Below are positions 34,701-49,700 of a DNA stretch of 64,000 bases, piece by piece. The notes beneath the pieces are model-generated. The model saw only the letters and a list, made by a program, of their open reading frames with translations. It had not been told where the DNA came from and did not search any database. Both the position numbers and the translations under genes were made by a program. The DNA is from Owenia fusiformis. Taxonomy: Eukaryota > Annelida > Polychaeta > Sabellida > Oweniidae. The DNA lies in contig CAIIXF020000005.1 in NCBI GenBank assembly GCA_903813345.2, positions 7,507,375-7,571,374 of the forward strand, in the 5' to 3' direction. The stretch's first letter is position 1, and the number at the start of each line of letters is the position of its first letter.

Positions 34701-37700
34701 AAAGTTACTTTGGCAGAACGTCAATGTAACAAAATGGATGAAATTCCTGGTTCCTGGTTACGAGTTTTTTGTTTTCTCGATATAAACCTACTTATAAATC
34801 AATTTGCAGATTATAATTTGGCAAATTATAAATTATAATCCGCAACATGACTTATACGTAAGTTTTCATCTAGAAAACAAAAAATAGTGTTTGGGCAAGC
34901 TACGGAAATTATAATTAAAGGACAACTGAAATAGCTTTTCTCAACTTGCAGCTACAAAAATGCGGTTTTCTCCATTGTAAGCCCACCGTAGAGTTCTAGC
35001 GATAGCCATTATAAAATAAATGTTAGATAACTGCTAACGGCCATAGATAACGAAATAAAACTAACTGATAAATAAAATTGGCCCCCACGTGGTTAGTAAC
35101 GTCATATACAAAATATAGCTTTGGTTTATTGGTTCCATAGTAATCACAACGTCACGGCAACCATAGGATTGTCGTGTAAACAAATAACAAAACATTTTTG
35201 GCATTATGACGTCATGATCTAATGGACCAAAATGGGTCACGTGGGGACCAGTGAGAGATCACGTGGGGGCCAGTAACGTCACAACCAATTCGAATATTGC
35301 TTATTAAGCAGCTATAACGATCGTTAGAGTGAAATAGTTTTCACACTACTGATGAGAAAACATGTCCAAATACATCTATCAAAAAATTATATTGATTCCT
35401 TTAGGTTAAAAATACCATTTCATATCTGCTTTAAGATGGCTGTTTTTAGCACACATGGTGAGCTTTTGCAATCACTCACTTGTCCGTCTGTCTGTCTGTC
35501 TGTCCGTCAACAATAGTGGCACGTTTTAAAACCTCTGTCGATAGGATTCCTGTTTTAAGTTATTTCTGTTCAACATCAATACAGAAAACCCCCCTATGAC
35601 TCCTGGTTCAAAAGCTCGCCTATTTTCAAAATGGCCGTCACTTTTGTCTCACGAAATTCACTTTTAGCCCATTACCTAGCTAACCTCTGTCGATAGGATT
35701 CCTGTTTTAAGTTATTTCTTCAACATCAATACAGAAAACCCCCCTATGACTCCTGGTTCAAAAGCTCGCCTATTTTCAAAATGGCCGTCACCTTTGTCTC
35801 GCGAAATTCACTTTTGGCTCATTTCCTAGCTTTACAAATAATTTCAGGTGTCCTACATTGTAAAAATCCATGTCAATGTAAAGATTAGATATATGAAATA
35901 ATTTTGTTACAAAAAATCAGCGAAAAATTGTATCCATTTTTTTATTTTCAGCCATTTTAGTTAACATAGATTTGTATATCTGACTCGCGAAATCCACTTT
36001 CTGTGGCAGTTTTAAAACCTCTGTCGATAGGATTCCTGTTTTAAGTTATTTCTGTTCAACATGAATTCAGAAAACTCCCCTATGACTCCTGGTTCAAAAG
36101 CTCGCCTATTTTCAAAATGGCCGCCATTTTTGTCTCGCGAAATTCACTTTTGACCCATTTCCTAGCTTTACAAATAATTTCAAGTGTCCTACATTGTAGA
36201 AATCCATTGCAAAGTAAAGAGTAGATGTATGAAATAATTTTGTTATGAAAAATCAGCGAAAAATTATATCCATTTATTTATTTTCAGCCATTTTAGTTAA
36301 CATTGATTTGTCCATCTGTCTCGCAAAATTCACTTTTGGACCATTTACCTTAAACCCTCTGTCGATAGGATTCCCATTTTAAGTTATTTTTGTTCAACAT
36401 CAATACAAAAAACTCTCCTATGACTCTTGGTTCAAAAGCTCGGCTATTTTCAAAATGGCCGTCACTTTTGTTTCGCAAAATTCACTTTTGACCCATTTCC
36501 TAGCTTTACAAATAATTTCAGGTGTCCTACATTGTAAAAATCCATGTCAATGGAAAGGGTAGATATATGAAATAATTTTGTTACAAAACATCAGCGAAAA
36601 ATTGTATCCATTTTTTTATTTTCAGCCATTTTAGTTAACATTGATTTGTCTATCTGACTCGCGAAATCCACTTTCTGTGGCACGTTTTAAAACCTCTGTC
36701 GATAGGATTCCTGTTTTAAGTTATTTCTGTTCAACATGAATTCAGAAAACTCCCCTATGACTCCTAGTTCAAAAGCTCGCCTATTTTCAAAATGGCTGCC
36801 ATTTTTGTCTCGCGAAATTCACTTTTGACCCATTTCCTAGCTTTACAAATAATTTCAAGTGTCCTACATTGTAAAAATCCATGTCAATGTAAAGAGTAGA
36901 TGTATGAAATAATTTTGTTACGAAAAATCAGCGAAAAATTATATCCATTTATTTATTTTCAGCCATTTTAGTTAACATTGATTTGTCCATCTGTCTCGCA
37001 AAATCCACTTTTGGACCATTTACCTTAAACCCTCTGTCGATAGGATTCCCATTTTAAGTTAATTTTGTTCAACATCAATACAAAAAACTCTCCTATGACT
37101 CTTGGAACAAAAGCTCGCCTATTTTCAAAATGGTTGCCATTCTTGTTTCGCGAAATTCACTTTTTGCCCATTTCCTAGCTTTACAAATAATTTCAGCTGT
37201 CCTGCATTGTAAAAAGCCATGTCACTGTAAAAGGTAGTTGTATGAAATAATTTTGTTACGAAAAATCAGCGAAAAATTATATCCATTTATTTATTTTCAG
37301 CCATTTTAGTTAACATTGATTTGTCCATCTGTCTCGCAAAATTCACTTTTGGACCATTTACCTTAAACCCTCTGTCGATAGGATTCCCATTTTAAGTTAT
37401 TTTTGTTCAACATCAATACAAAAAACTCTCCTATGACTCTTGGTTCAAAAGCTCGGCTATTTTCAAAATGGCCGTCACTTTTGTTTCGCGAAATTCACTT
37501 TTGACCCATTTCCTAGCTTTACAAATAATTTCAGGTGTCCTACATTGTAAAAATCCATGTCAATGGAAAGGGTAGATATATGAAATAATTTTGTTACAAA
37601 ACATCAGCGAAAAATTGTATCCATTTTTTTATTTTCAGCCATTTTAGTTAACATTGATTTGTCTATCTGACTCGCGAAATCCACTTTCTGTGGCACGTTT

Positions 37701-40700
37701 TAAAACCTCTGTCGATAGGATTCCTGTTTTAAGTTATTTCTGTTCAACATGAATTCAGAAAACTCCCCTATGACTCCTGGTTCAAAAGCTCGCCTATTTT
37801 CAAAATGGCTGCCATTTTTGTCTCGCGAAATTCACTTTTGACCCATTTCCTAGCTTTACAAATAATTTCAAGTGTCCTACATTGTAACAATCCATGTCAA
37901 TGTAAAGAGTAGATGTATGAAATAATTTTGTTACAAAAATCAGCGAAAAATTATATCCATTTATTTATTTTCAGCCATTTTAGTTAACATTGATTTGTCC
38001 ATCTGTCTCGCAAAATCCACTTTTGGACCATTTACCTTAAACCCTCTGTCGATAGGATTCCCATTTTAAGTTAATTTTGTTCAACATCAATACAAAAAAC
38101 TCTCCTATGACTCTTGGTTCAAAAGCTCGCCTATTTTCAAAATGGTTGCCATTCTTGTTTCGCGAAATTCACTTTTTGCCCATTTCCTAGCTTTACAAAT
38201 AATTTCAGCTGTCCTGCATTGTAAAAAGCCATGTCACTGTAAAAGGTAGTTGTATGAAATAATTTTGTTACAAAAATGGCAAAATATTATATCTGTTTTT
38301 TTATTTTCAGCCATTTTAGTTAACATTGATTTGTCCATCTGTCTCGCGAAATCCTCTTTTGGACCATTTGCCTTAAAACCTCTGTCGATAGGATTCCAGT
38401 TTCAAGTTATTTTTGTTCAACATCAATACAAAAAACTCCCCTATGACTCCTGGTTCAAAAGCTTGCCTGATTTCAAAATGGTTGCCATTTTTGTCTCGCG
38501 AAATTCAATTTTGGCCCATTTTCTAGCTTTACTAATAATTTCAGGTGTCTTGCATTGCAAAAAGCCATGTCACTGTAAAGAGTAGTTGTATGAAATAATT
38601 TTGTTACAAATTATTGGCAAAAAATTATATCCGTTTTTTTTTCAGCCATTTTAATTGACTGAGAGACAGATGGCTTGAAATAATTTTGTAACAAAAAATC
38701 AGCAAAAAATGTGACCATGTGAGCCCAGTACCCACGGTACTAATTTTTAGCTTTTAGGTACAATATTGTTCACCGTATGCTTTGTTTGTGTATATGGTAA
38801 GTGTTTTTATTTAATATTCATTGCACTATTCATCATATACACTCATCATTGTTGTTTCTGATTGCAGCACCAATGTGGTGATGAACTACTCGGAGGTAGA
38901 GACCAAAGTCCGTGAAGCCACTAATGATGACGCATGGGGACCTCATGGGACCTTAATGCAAGAAATAGCTCAATACACATTCACTTATGAACATTTCCCA
39001 GAGGTTATGGGAATGCTATGGAAAAGAATGCTCCATGATAATAAAAAGAACTGGCGCCGAGTATATAAGGTATGTAGTTGTATTTAACAAATAATTTATA
39101 TATAATGGACATCCTTTCAAGGTAATTCAAGGGTAGGGAAATAAAAAACAATAAATGACATTCTATAAAATACAAATGGCTTATAATAAAGCACCATCTT
39201 AATGGATTAACCTCCCCCCCTAATGTTTAATGTTCAGTAAAATAATTAACAAATTCAATTATTTGTTTGACCACAAACCTTAAAATGGACATTTTCATAT
39301 TTAACAAAATGACACCTAAATTAAAGTATGAATATTCAAAAGAGGACATTTAAATCTACAATATGTAAAAATATCAAAATTGTCTGAAGCAGGCGTTATG
39401 TACTTCGTTCTCCAAACAGAGACTAGTCTCTGACACTGAAGAGGCTTTTTTCTCCGGGCAACTTCTGGAAAAAAATGAACCCCCCCTCAAAAAATTCTAC
39501 AGGCCTGATATGATATGCCATTAGAAAGAAAATTCAATTTCGGATAAATGATATGCTATTTATTAAAGGGGTATTCCTTGCCAGACCATCTCACTCCTAA
39601 TATGGTAGCTATAACCATATACATAATTTGCAAGTTTATCAAAAAAAACAGAAAAATGTTTTGAAATGGTCAATATTGATCACTTAAAAATGTAGTGCTC
39701 AATCCCAGTAGGCTGCCATCTTTTAAAATTTCACTCAGGAAGTGATGTCATCGACTCTCAACTTTGCATATAACATTAGGTAAGGAGCTATTAGAATTAC
39801 TAAACCAGCTGAATATTTTTTTCAATTTGGTCTATGATTAAAATCCTTTTGATGATCTCTTCTTTAGTTCTAAGTTGACAACTCCTGAAAATATTTTTAC
39901 ACAGAAGATAAGGGCTTCTTGTTTAGAAGTGATTTTGAACTTCTTTCCTATATTGTAATAGACAAGGTTATAACAGGTGAGAGTCGATGACATCACTTCC
40001 TGAAAGGAATCTGAAAAGATGGCAGCTTACTGGGAATGAGTACTACATTTTTAAATGATCAATATTGACCGTATGAAAACATTTTCCCGTGTTTTGCTAA
40101 ATATGTAAAGTATATATATGATTGTAGCTACCATATCAGGAGAGAAATAGTCTGGCAAGGAATGTTCCTTTAATACCTTTGAATTGATATTAGATTTATA
40201 TTGAGAAAGATTATATTGACAACAGGGGTATATTTGAATTTTGCAATTACTTGAAAAAAAACCAAGCATTTTTTAAATCAATTTTAGAAATGTGTCACTA
40301 AGTAATGTAAAATGTGTTAGAGCTTATTCATGGGCAATATACAGTACTGTACAACCATTCCCTTCAATTGCTTGAATAAAAAAGTTGAACAGCACTTGTC
40401 AAGGTGATTTTATCAGTAAGAATACGTGCTTCAGCATAGTGAAGAGCTATGTGTACATATTTTGATAAGGTTTCTCTTCTAATAAGATAAAATGTAATGT
40501 CATAACTGTTTTGCACTATTTGCCACCTGTAAAGCAGGACTTCCTAAAAATTAGTCATAATCTCATTATATCACAATAGTAATCAGTACTGAAACCAGTA
40601 TGACATGGTTTCTAAAATATGGGTGAATTAGACAGTAATTTGGTATCTGAAATTGAAAGAGTATTATTTACAAAATACACTAAAGAATGAAATATGGTCT

Positions 40701-43700
40701 CGATTCATGAATGTATCTCCTTGTTTGAAGTGTTATTTTTAGTAATGTTTTAAAGCAGGTATACATGTATTTATTCTAATAATTTAACAATAACAACTAT
40801 TTGTTCACACTTTTTGCCATAGCAGCCATTGATTAATATTCACATAAGAAAAAGTAGCAGTAAATTGATCTTGCAATGTATTTATATCACAGCAATTAAT
40901 TAGACATATTGATTGAATTATCAAGGGATGGGAATAGACAGTGGCGTGTATGTTCATTTTTGTTTTATTAAAATGAGTACACTGTAATAAAAAAAAGTTA
41001 AGCAAATATCTGAGAACACAAATAAAACACTTTGATGAAACAGTAAAATGAAAATGTACAAGTGGCTGAATAAACTGATTAGAGGGGAAATAAGTTTAAG
41101 TTGCCACCTTGGCGACCAGGATTGAAACATGTAAGTCGAATATATTCATCGTGCATTTGAGAAGTTTTAGGGTCATATAAAAGATAATTAGCACATCCTG
41201 AACATGGACCGAAATCTTCGGAACACATGGGTTGTCCCGTCCCATCCCGAGACCAATATTGGGAAACCGTGACATCCCTAAAACTCAACCAAGATTTTTA
41301 TGGCTCTTATGTTAGTGTTTGCCCTGCTCATTCTGAAAATAGGCACAATTGTTTTATCACCAATTTAAGATTCAAATTATTCCTCTTATGAAAAGTGAAT
41401 TAAGCTCACTATATTGACTATTTAATGTTCCATTGGCTATATTTTGGATAAAGAGATCAGGTCACCAGACTTTTTCTGTTTTACGCAAAAATTGAAAAAT
41501 GTCAAAATGAATGATATAAAGACCTTTCTCACTTGATAATGTGAAACAGACATTCAGTTTGAATTGAAATGGCCTTTCTCATTTTAAAATGTGAAATAAA
41601 CATTCAATTTGTTATGGCCTTTCTCATTTTATAATGTGAAATAAACATTCAATTTGTAATGGACTTTCTCACTTAATATTGTGAAACCGGCATTTGATTT
41701 GTTATGGCCTTTCTAACTTATTATTGTGAAACAGACATTTAATTTGTAATGGCCTTTCTCACTTGATAATGTGAAACAGGCATTCAATTTGTAATGGCCT
41801 TTCTCACTTAATATTATGAAATAGACTTTCAATTTGTAATGGTCTTTCTCACTTAACATTGTGAAACAGACATTTGATTTGTTATGGCCTTTCTAACTTA
41901 ATATTGTGAAACAGACATTTAATTTGTAATGGCCTTTCTCACTTAATACTGTGAAACATGCAATTTGTAATGACCTTTCTCAATTAATATTGTGAAACAG
42001 ACATATAATTTGTAATGGCCTCACTTCTTATTTCAGTCTCTGTTGTTATTGACCTACCTGACTAGGAATGGATCAGAGAGAGCTGTAACCTCAGCAAGAG
42101 AACACGTATATGACCTGAGGAGTCTAGAAAATTACACTTTTGTTGATGAAATGGGGAAGGATCAAGGCATAAATGGTAATTATATGGATATGTATATGGG
42201 CAAGTTTTACAGTAATACCCGAGACAAGTTTTTGTCACATATTTTATCTTTTGTGTATTGTAGACAAATATGAATCAGGAGCTCGCATTTGAAATTCTGC
42301 AGACATTAACGTACACTATTTGTGACACTAAATAATTTCTTTGGGGTGCTTTACTTCATAATTTTAACATTGACTACTATTAAACGTTTGAGTTCTACCC
42401 CCAATACATAAAATATGTATTGATTTGTGTATTTCAGTGAGACAGAAATGTAAAGATCTTTTAGATTTTGTACAGAATGATGAAAAACTCAGGGAAGAAA
42501 GAAAGAAGGCAAAGAAAAATAAAGACAAGTATACTGGAATAAGTGGCGAAGGTGGCATGAACTTTAGATATAGTAAGTATAACTACATCTCGGACAAATG
42601 TTTTTCTTGAAAGTTCAAATTTTGATGCTTTTTGAGAAAAGTAACATTTAATGTGACGGATATTTCTTGTTAGGTACCTTTCTTTTGTTTGTAATCAGTT
42701 TCACATTAGGGGTCGTGTCAGTACATCCAATAAAAATATGCAATTAATTTTATTTTTACCTAACCCTAAAGTGAAACCTTTACACTTGTTTTTTATGGAT
42801 GTGACTAAATGTAAGTGGATGAAAAAAATGTTCTGAATATAAACCTTAGAAATCGATGCTGTCACAAAACTAAATGAGCTTCTTCCCCTAATCTTCAAAC
42901 TTACACAATTATGTCTTTGACAGAAGTCAGTATTTTGACCTGATCCCTTCAAATGTAATGAATCAAAATCTTCTTTGACCCAACTCAAGTACACTTAATG
43001 ATATCAATACTTGAGATAAATGTCAGGTTGGAAAGTCTTATCTGCATTTATTGAAGGTGACTAAAGAATTTGAATGACTCACTACAGGTTACTTAATAGG
43101 GGTGACCTTATAGAATTTTTAGAACATCATATACCAAATTTCCTATTTTTTTTTTAATTGTCATCATATAAATAAATAAAGTCTAATAGTTGGGAAATTA
43201 TATTTCCGGGAAATTCTCTATCACTATTTTGTCATTATCTGTTGATATCCAGTTCTTAGAAGTACTGTGTATTTATTAAGAATTTCTTTGTTTTTTCAAG
43301 AAATTCCACAATGGAAATCAGATTTAAATCTTAATGAAAAAATCGAATACATACCATGTTATTTCTACCCACCAAAAATATTAAAATTTTTCAAACACAA
43401 GAGACTTTGACATGATAATTTAGAGAAAGAAAGAACAGAGAAAGCTGAAGAACCAGCGGCAATCCTACTAGATATCTGGGATGATGGGACGAAGGTGAAA
43501 TGGAAAGGTGATGGGCTCAACAATTCTGATAGGTGCCCCATGATTTATGCATTGAATGTTCCCAGTTATGATACAGCTTGACCAACAAGAGAATGAAGAA
43601 TTTTGTGAAATCAAAAAAGTTAATTGCAGTTATGATAAAATGAATACCTGGTGGTCATTCAAAGATTGGGTCTGTTAAAGAGTTTTGCAGTTTGATATAT

Positions 43701-46700
43701 CATGGAAAACTTTGTAGTTTTCTGAGGCAGGTGGTTCTTCTATTTATTACCTAAGTGTATATTGTGATACAGATGATTCGTCTCATTTTTGATTTCACAA
43801 ATTTCTCATGCTCAAGTTTTAAGGCATGTTGTTTGTTTTCATTTTCTATTCTAGTTGCTCCATGTCGACCTATTCCAGATGTACTGACATGTTGGAAACA
43901 CATTATTCATCAAAGCATGCTCATAACCAATCATTACATCATTAATTCCACCACAATTCTCCATGCATCGGTTTGCTTTTTATATTAACCCAGTTTTGCT
44001 TTTGTACTAACTCAGGTGACCGATATGGTGAAGAACCAGCTCCGAGACGAAGGCAAATGGATGATCTTGATGACTGGCGTGGGAGTAACAACAGAAAAAA
44101 TAATATTGCAACAGAGGCTATTGATAAAGTAAAAGAGTTCTGGAATAGAAGGAAACCCGGTGGAACATTTGACGATGAATACAGGTAGACTTTCATCGAA
44201 TATCATTGTTTGGTGAAACTGATATGTTTCGTTAGCGTAGCATGATAAATGTTGTCCAAAAACAAACTTTTTATTTATTTATTGTTTTGACATTGATTCT
44301 TTTTTGCATGTGATTTTTTCATTTAATTTGTACATTTTTTGGATCTTTAAATTTGATTCTCGTAATTGCTCATTTTTTATGTTTTCATTAAAACTTTGTC
44401 TTGACCTTGAGACCAGGTTAGAAAAATTTAATCTCATTTAAGTGAAGAAAATATTATTGATAGGCTTTCTGTGCAAATTCAATGGGGTCATCTTTTTGAC
44501 AGTATTTTCTATAATCTTCTTATGTAAAACACATCACTATTCATTTGTCAGAAGTCTGGTTTTTGCATGAATCACAATTCACCAGTTTTTCTGTACACTT
44601 ATTTCTTAAACATTTTTTCATGATTTTGTTGAACAATTATTCAACTGGGAATAGAGTTAAATTATCTCTAAACCATTCAGTACATTGCCATCTTCAACAT
44701 TCTATTCCTGACCTAACATTGTTGGTAAATACCTACAACACAAATCAAAGTAAGAGCAATATAAATCTAAACTGCATCACTATTTGGAGTTGAAACTTTG
44801 CTCAAGGAAAATACTGTACACCTTTTATAATGCTATAAGCGAATGCTCCATGGAAGAAATGGTGATGCATATGATTTAGCAGCTCTGGTAGTACCTTATG
44901 ATTAAGAAACAGAACACATAATACATACATGTAGGGATTCTGGTGTATCTTTAGCACAACTGCATGTATCGGTAATCTCTCTAATTGTTACCTAATCTAT
45001 TTGGTCAAAATATGTGAATATTTTCACAGGGATCAAACATACTTTCAACTGGGTGGCATGTAATTGTAATTTCTGCATACCTTCTACATTGAAGCTCACC
45101 ATTCACACTGTGTTCTGTTCCTTTGGCATAGGGTGGAGAGGCTAGTTTTGTGTTGTATAGTGTAGCTATGTTGTATTTATGTTGTGTAGTTCTGACTATG
45201 ATCGAGGCTATGGAAGAAGCAGTAATGAGTTCCGAGATGGCGGGGAAGTAGGAGAATATGACCGTGATTTTGACCATAGCCCTTCTGACTATAGTCGTGA
45301 CTATCGGTAGGTCAAGAATGGCCTTCTATTTTATTCAATCATCTGTATCTACACATGTATTATAACATTTATGTATCTCTTTGCAAATGTTGTGCACAAA
45401 AATTCTAGGTCTATGTTGCAATTTGTCAAAAACTGCACATTCATAATAGAGTAAATTATCACTCATTTTCTTCGCTTTATTTTTATTTTTGCTATTTTCT
45501 TTTAACATTTAGTGTATTAACTAATCTATTTCTAGTCTTTTGTTGTTAATTGTTTTGTCAATGACACATATTGTTATAGTAACTTTTTTATGAACTGTGT
45601 TTGGTGGCGTTTGACAGTCGTCATCTGTAACAAATGGCAGGTGGTGACATTTTGCACATCAATGCCCTGTTTTCCTTTATTTTATGTTTAAAGTTACCAT
45701 TATCACTGAATGTGTGTGTGTTTTATATATCAATTATGAGACTGTCTGCCTTAGCATCCTTAGATTACAGAACTTATCATATTTCAAATATTTGAAGATA
45801 GTGTCTGATGGACTTTGCTTTAAATTAGTTGAACTGACCAATGTTTGGATTATTAGTGTATGACATCATTATACGCAATCATGCATATAAAATCCATTCA
45901 CTTCACCTACCTTATACCTCTGTCACATGGCAACCACACGGCAGCTGTAGCTTTCCAAAACTGGAACAAATTTGCAGCTTGAAATAAAACGATAAGCAGT
46001 AAGATTTTGTGAAGGTATGGCCACCATAGAACAAATGTGACTGAGGCATAAGAGAATATAACAGACACAATTTTAAGAACTTTAATACACAATTGGAAGA
46101 AATTGGGCTCAATTACTAGTATATGAAAGGAAATTATTTCTAGCAAAGTTAAGGAAGACCGAGTGGAATAATAAGTTAAAGTATATGTAGAATATCCAAG
46201 TTGATTTGCTAGATAATCTATACCACTAGGCCAACCTTAATGAAAAAATCTGGTGTAAGATGTTTCATTTAATGCATGTTTCAGTAATGATGAATATGAA
46301 GATGACCTTAGTCGTGGCGACACTCGTGACAAAGACAGAGATTTAAAAAACAACAGGTTTAAAGATGAATTTCACGATGATGATTCAGAGGAATTTACAC
46401 ATGTGGAACGCACTCACACTACAAAAACTGAAAAAATTATATCAAATCGTAAAAAAAGTTCTAAAAAAGTTGACTTAGGTGCTGCTGCTAAGCTTGGCCA
46501 AGAAGATGATAAGGTAAGATTGTAGTGTTGAGTTCTGTGTTAATTAAGTGTTTGGTTTTTTTATGTCCATAACCAGAAATTATACATGAATATGATAGAT
46601 GAAACTTAACCTACTTTAGTACTACTCAAAAACAGAGATCTTTCATCAAATGTGCCAAAATTTAAATTAAACATATACTAATAATACAACTGCAGAATAT

Positions 46701-49700
46701 AATTTTGTTACACTGCTTTTATAATAAAGTTGACTTTAACATATATTTTTCAGAGTGTGTCGAGTAATGACGTTTCAGATCTGTTTGGTGACATTCCCTC
46801 CACTAATGACTTCAACCCCAGGGCATCTTCAGGGGCAGTCCAGGTTGCAAATACAAGTAAGATATTAAATTACAAGAAGGAATCAGAACTTTATTGACTT
46901 ATTTCATAAAACAGCCAAAGAACACCAGTTTCCAACACTCATTCTTACAAAAATGTATCATACTGGAATTTGAACGATAATTTATAGTTAACGATTTCTT
47001 TAACAATGTTTCAGATACTGCCAGCAATGGTGACTTTGCAGACTTCTCAAACTTCCAAGGCGCCTCAACAGTACAGTCCCCTAAGACCCCAGCAAGGTAA
47101 GCCAATTGTATATTCCATTGTTTTTTTTCATATGAAATTTCAAAAAATTTCAGATACCTTTACAACGTATAAAAGCTGCTGTTCAATTTTATTGTAATTT
47201 TTTTGTCAAATTTTCCATATTTATGGCATAGAATTGTTGTATATAAAGATTAAAGGAGAAAGTTGTACATTATTGTTAATACAAACATTTTTTTCATTAT
47301 TTGAGGTTACATATGTATGCTACTCTACACTCAATCCTTCATTTTCATTTTTTGATTTAAAAGCAGAATGTTTAGCTCAATGTTTCATTTTTTTAAAACT
47401 TTTCTAAGTGTTGTCCTCATTAGCTTTATTTGTAAGGTAATTAATGCTTCATCACACGTCCCTACTTTGCGGTTTTAGCAATGATGATTTTGGAGATTTT
47501 AGCAGTTTCTCTAGCGTGAGCGCAAATATATCTACAACGACGACCACGACTACTCAACAATCTGCCAATATAGAATTACTGAATGGAACCTCGAGTACAA
47601 GGTTCATATATTACTGTCTTGTATTCTGATTTTGCACTTTTGCTTTATTCTACATTAACATTTCTTCTCATTCTCGGTGTGCAGTGTGCGTACTCTACGT
47701 TTACTTTTTTGTGATTGTTTTTGTTTATCCGTAACATTATTATGTCCTCACCAGGAAGTTGTGACATATTGTTACAGCCACTATTTGTTGTGACAATTGT
47801 AACAATCGTTACACTTTTGTTACCATTTGGAGGGAGTGACATTTTACAGTAATGTTTTTTAAAATGATGTCAAGTTTTTCACACAATTTCAATTAATGAA
47901 ATACTAACATATTAACATGTCCAATATACATGCTTTGAAACATTGAAATCATAAATAAAAAACATATTTTCTCATATTATATAACTTATGCGAGAGTGTC
48001 CTGTGTTTGAATTTGACCAATTTGGAACCCTATACAGTGTAGATCTGGGAACCCCTGAGATTAGATTTTAGAACTCCTGGAATTTTATCCCGTAACCTAT
48101 GGTATTAGATCTTCACCTTTTGGAAGTGATGTAGATATAGATTGTTTCTGGAATTATTAGGTTTAGATCCAGACTTCCTCGCTTCAATTTTCTTTATTTC
48201 TTTTATTTCTTTTACTGTCTGTAACATGAGTGCTTTCTTGCCTCTAACAGCTCTTTATTAATACTATTTGGTACAGTGACATTAGGTGTTAATTCTACCT
48301 TATATTAAAGCTACAATAACTTGCATTTCACTTTTCAGACTGCTTTTTGATGTGATGAAATTATATATGTATTGTAATGTTGTTGAATATTAATCTATGT
48401 TTGTCACTGATTATGATTTAGAGTGTGATTTAGTAAAGTATGTTAAAACCTCTACACTATTATTAAAACACTCACATATTGTAGAATTAAATTTAAGTTC
48501 CAACATTATTTCTCAGCACTTGATTCGAAATTACTTTATTCGAATTAGTACACTCTTTATTTTTGCATGCTTTAGAGTTTATAACAATTTATTTGTAATG
48601 TGTAAATTAGTACTTACATAATTCTTTGCTTATTCCAGTCCAAATGATTTTGGAGATTTCGCAACGTTTAAGTCAGGAGGTGCACCTACCCAGAATACAT
48701 CTGTGCAATCGCCATCCTCAAACACAGATCTATTAAGTGAGTATTCTTGTACTGGTAATCGACATGTTTGATTATACCAGGAAAATAATTCCTATCTCTG
48801 CAAAAGGTTTTGTACAAGATTTGAGTCGTAAATTACATTGACATTTCCAAACTATGTCTTAATTATCATTGCAGCTTAGAGGGTATGTCAAAGGGAATTG
48901 AAGCAAATTAGTACTAGCTTTAATAAAAACTAAAAAACATTTTATAAAAAAATATCTTGGGAAAAATAACTGTATATCTCTGATCACCCTGTTAAGATCT
49001 CTCATTGCATATGTTTTCTAGATATCCCTTGTGAATAAAGTGTGTCTTATTTTCAGGTGGAGTAATGGGAGCTGCTCCTCTCCAACCAATGTCTAGTCAA
49101 CCTATGATGAACACCCAACCCATGGGTAATCAACCCATGATGGGAGCTCAAATGGGTGCACAACCAATGATGGGAGCACAGCCCATGATGGGTAACCAAC
49201 CAATGGGAGGTCAGCCTATGATGGGAAATCAACCAATGGGAGGTCAGCCTATGCTGGGCAACCAACCAATGGGAGGCCAGCCTATGATGGGCAACCAACC
49301 AATGGGAGGCCAACAAATGATGGGGATGCAGCCTCAGTTGAACATGTCACAACCTGTGAGTTTACTATACTATACTAAAGTGCTTTATATACTATACTAC
49401 TATAGTATTGAATCTGGGTAGTATTGAATTGGATCACTGGGGAATCTGTGTGCTGGAAGTCGTGTTCATAACCAAAAAAAATTAAAATTTGCAAAACCAT
49501 ACAAAAGTCATAGATTTTTCCACGGGTGTTGACAATTAGACACCATCCTATGTTGTGTATATGTATTGTTGACTTCACTATTCTACACTTGTCGACAATT
49601 AGACACTTTTCTATGATGTTTATATTGCTGTTTTAGATGGGTGGAATGCAGCAGCAACAACAGGGAAGCACATCCGGACCAACTGCAACTACACCATCAA

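Noticed and set aside
43755-43988. 77-codon frame in CLINT1 intron 4
   Set aside because: Phe/Ile/Cys/Ser-rich translation of T-rich intron; no phase-compatible splice sites; ends before exon 5.
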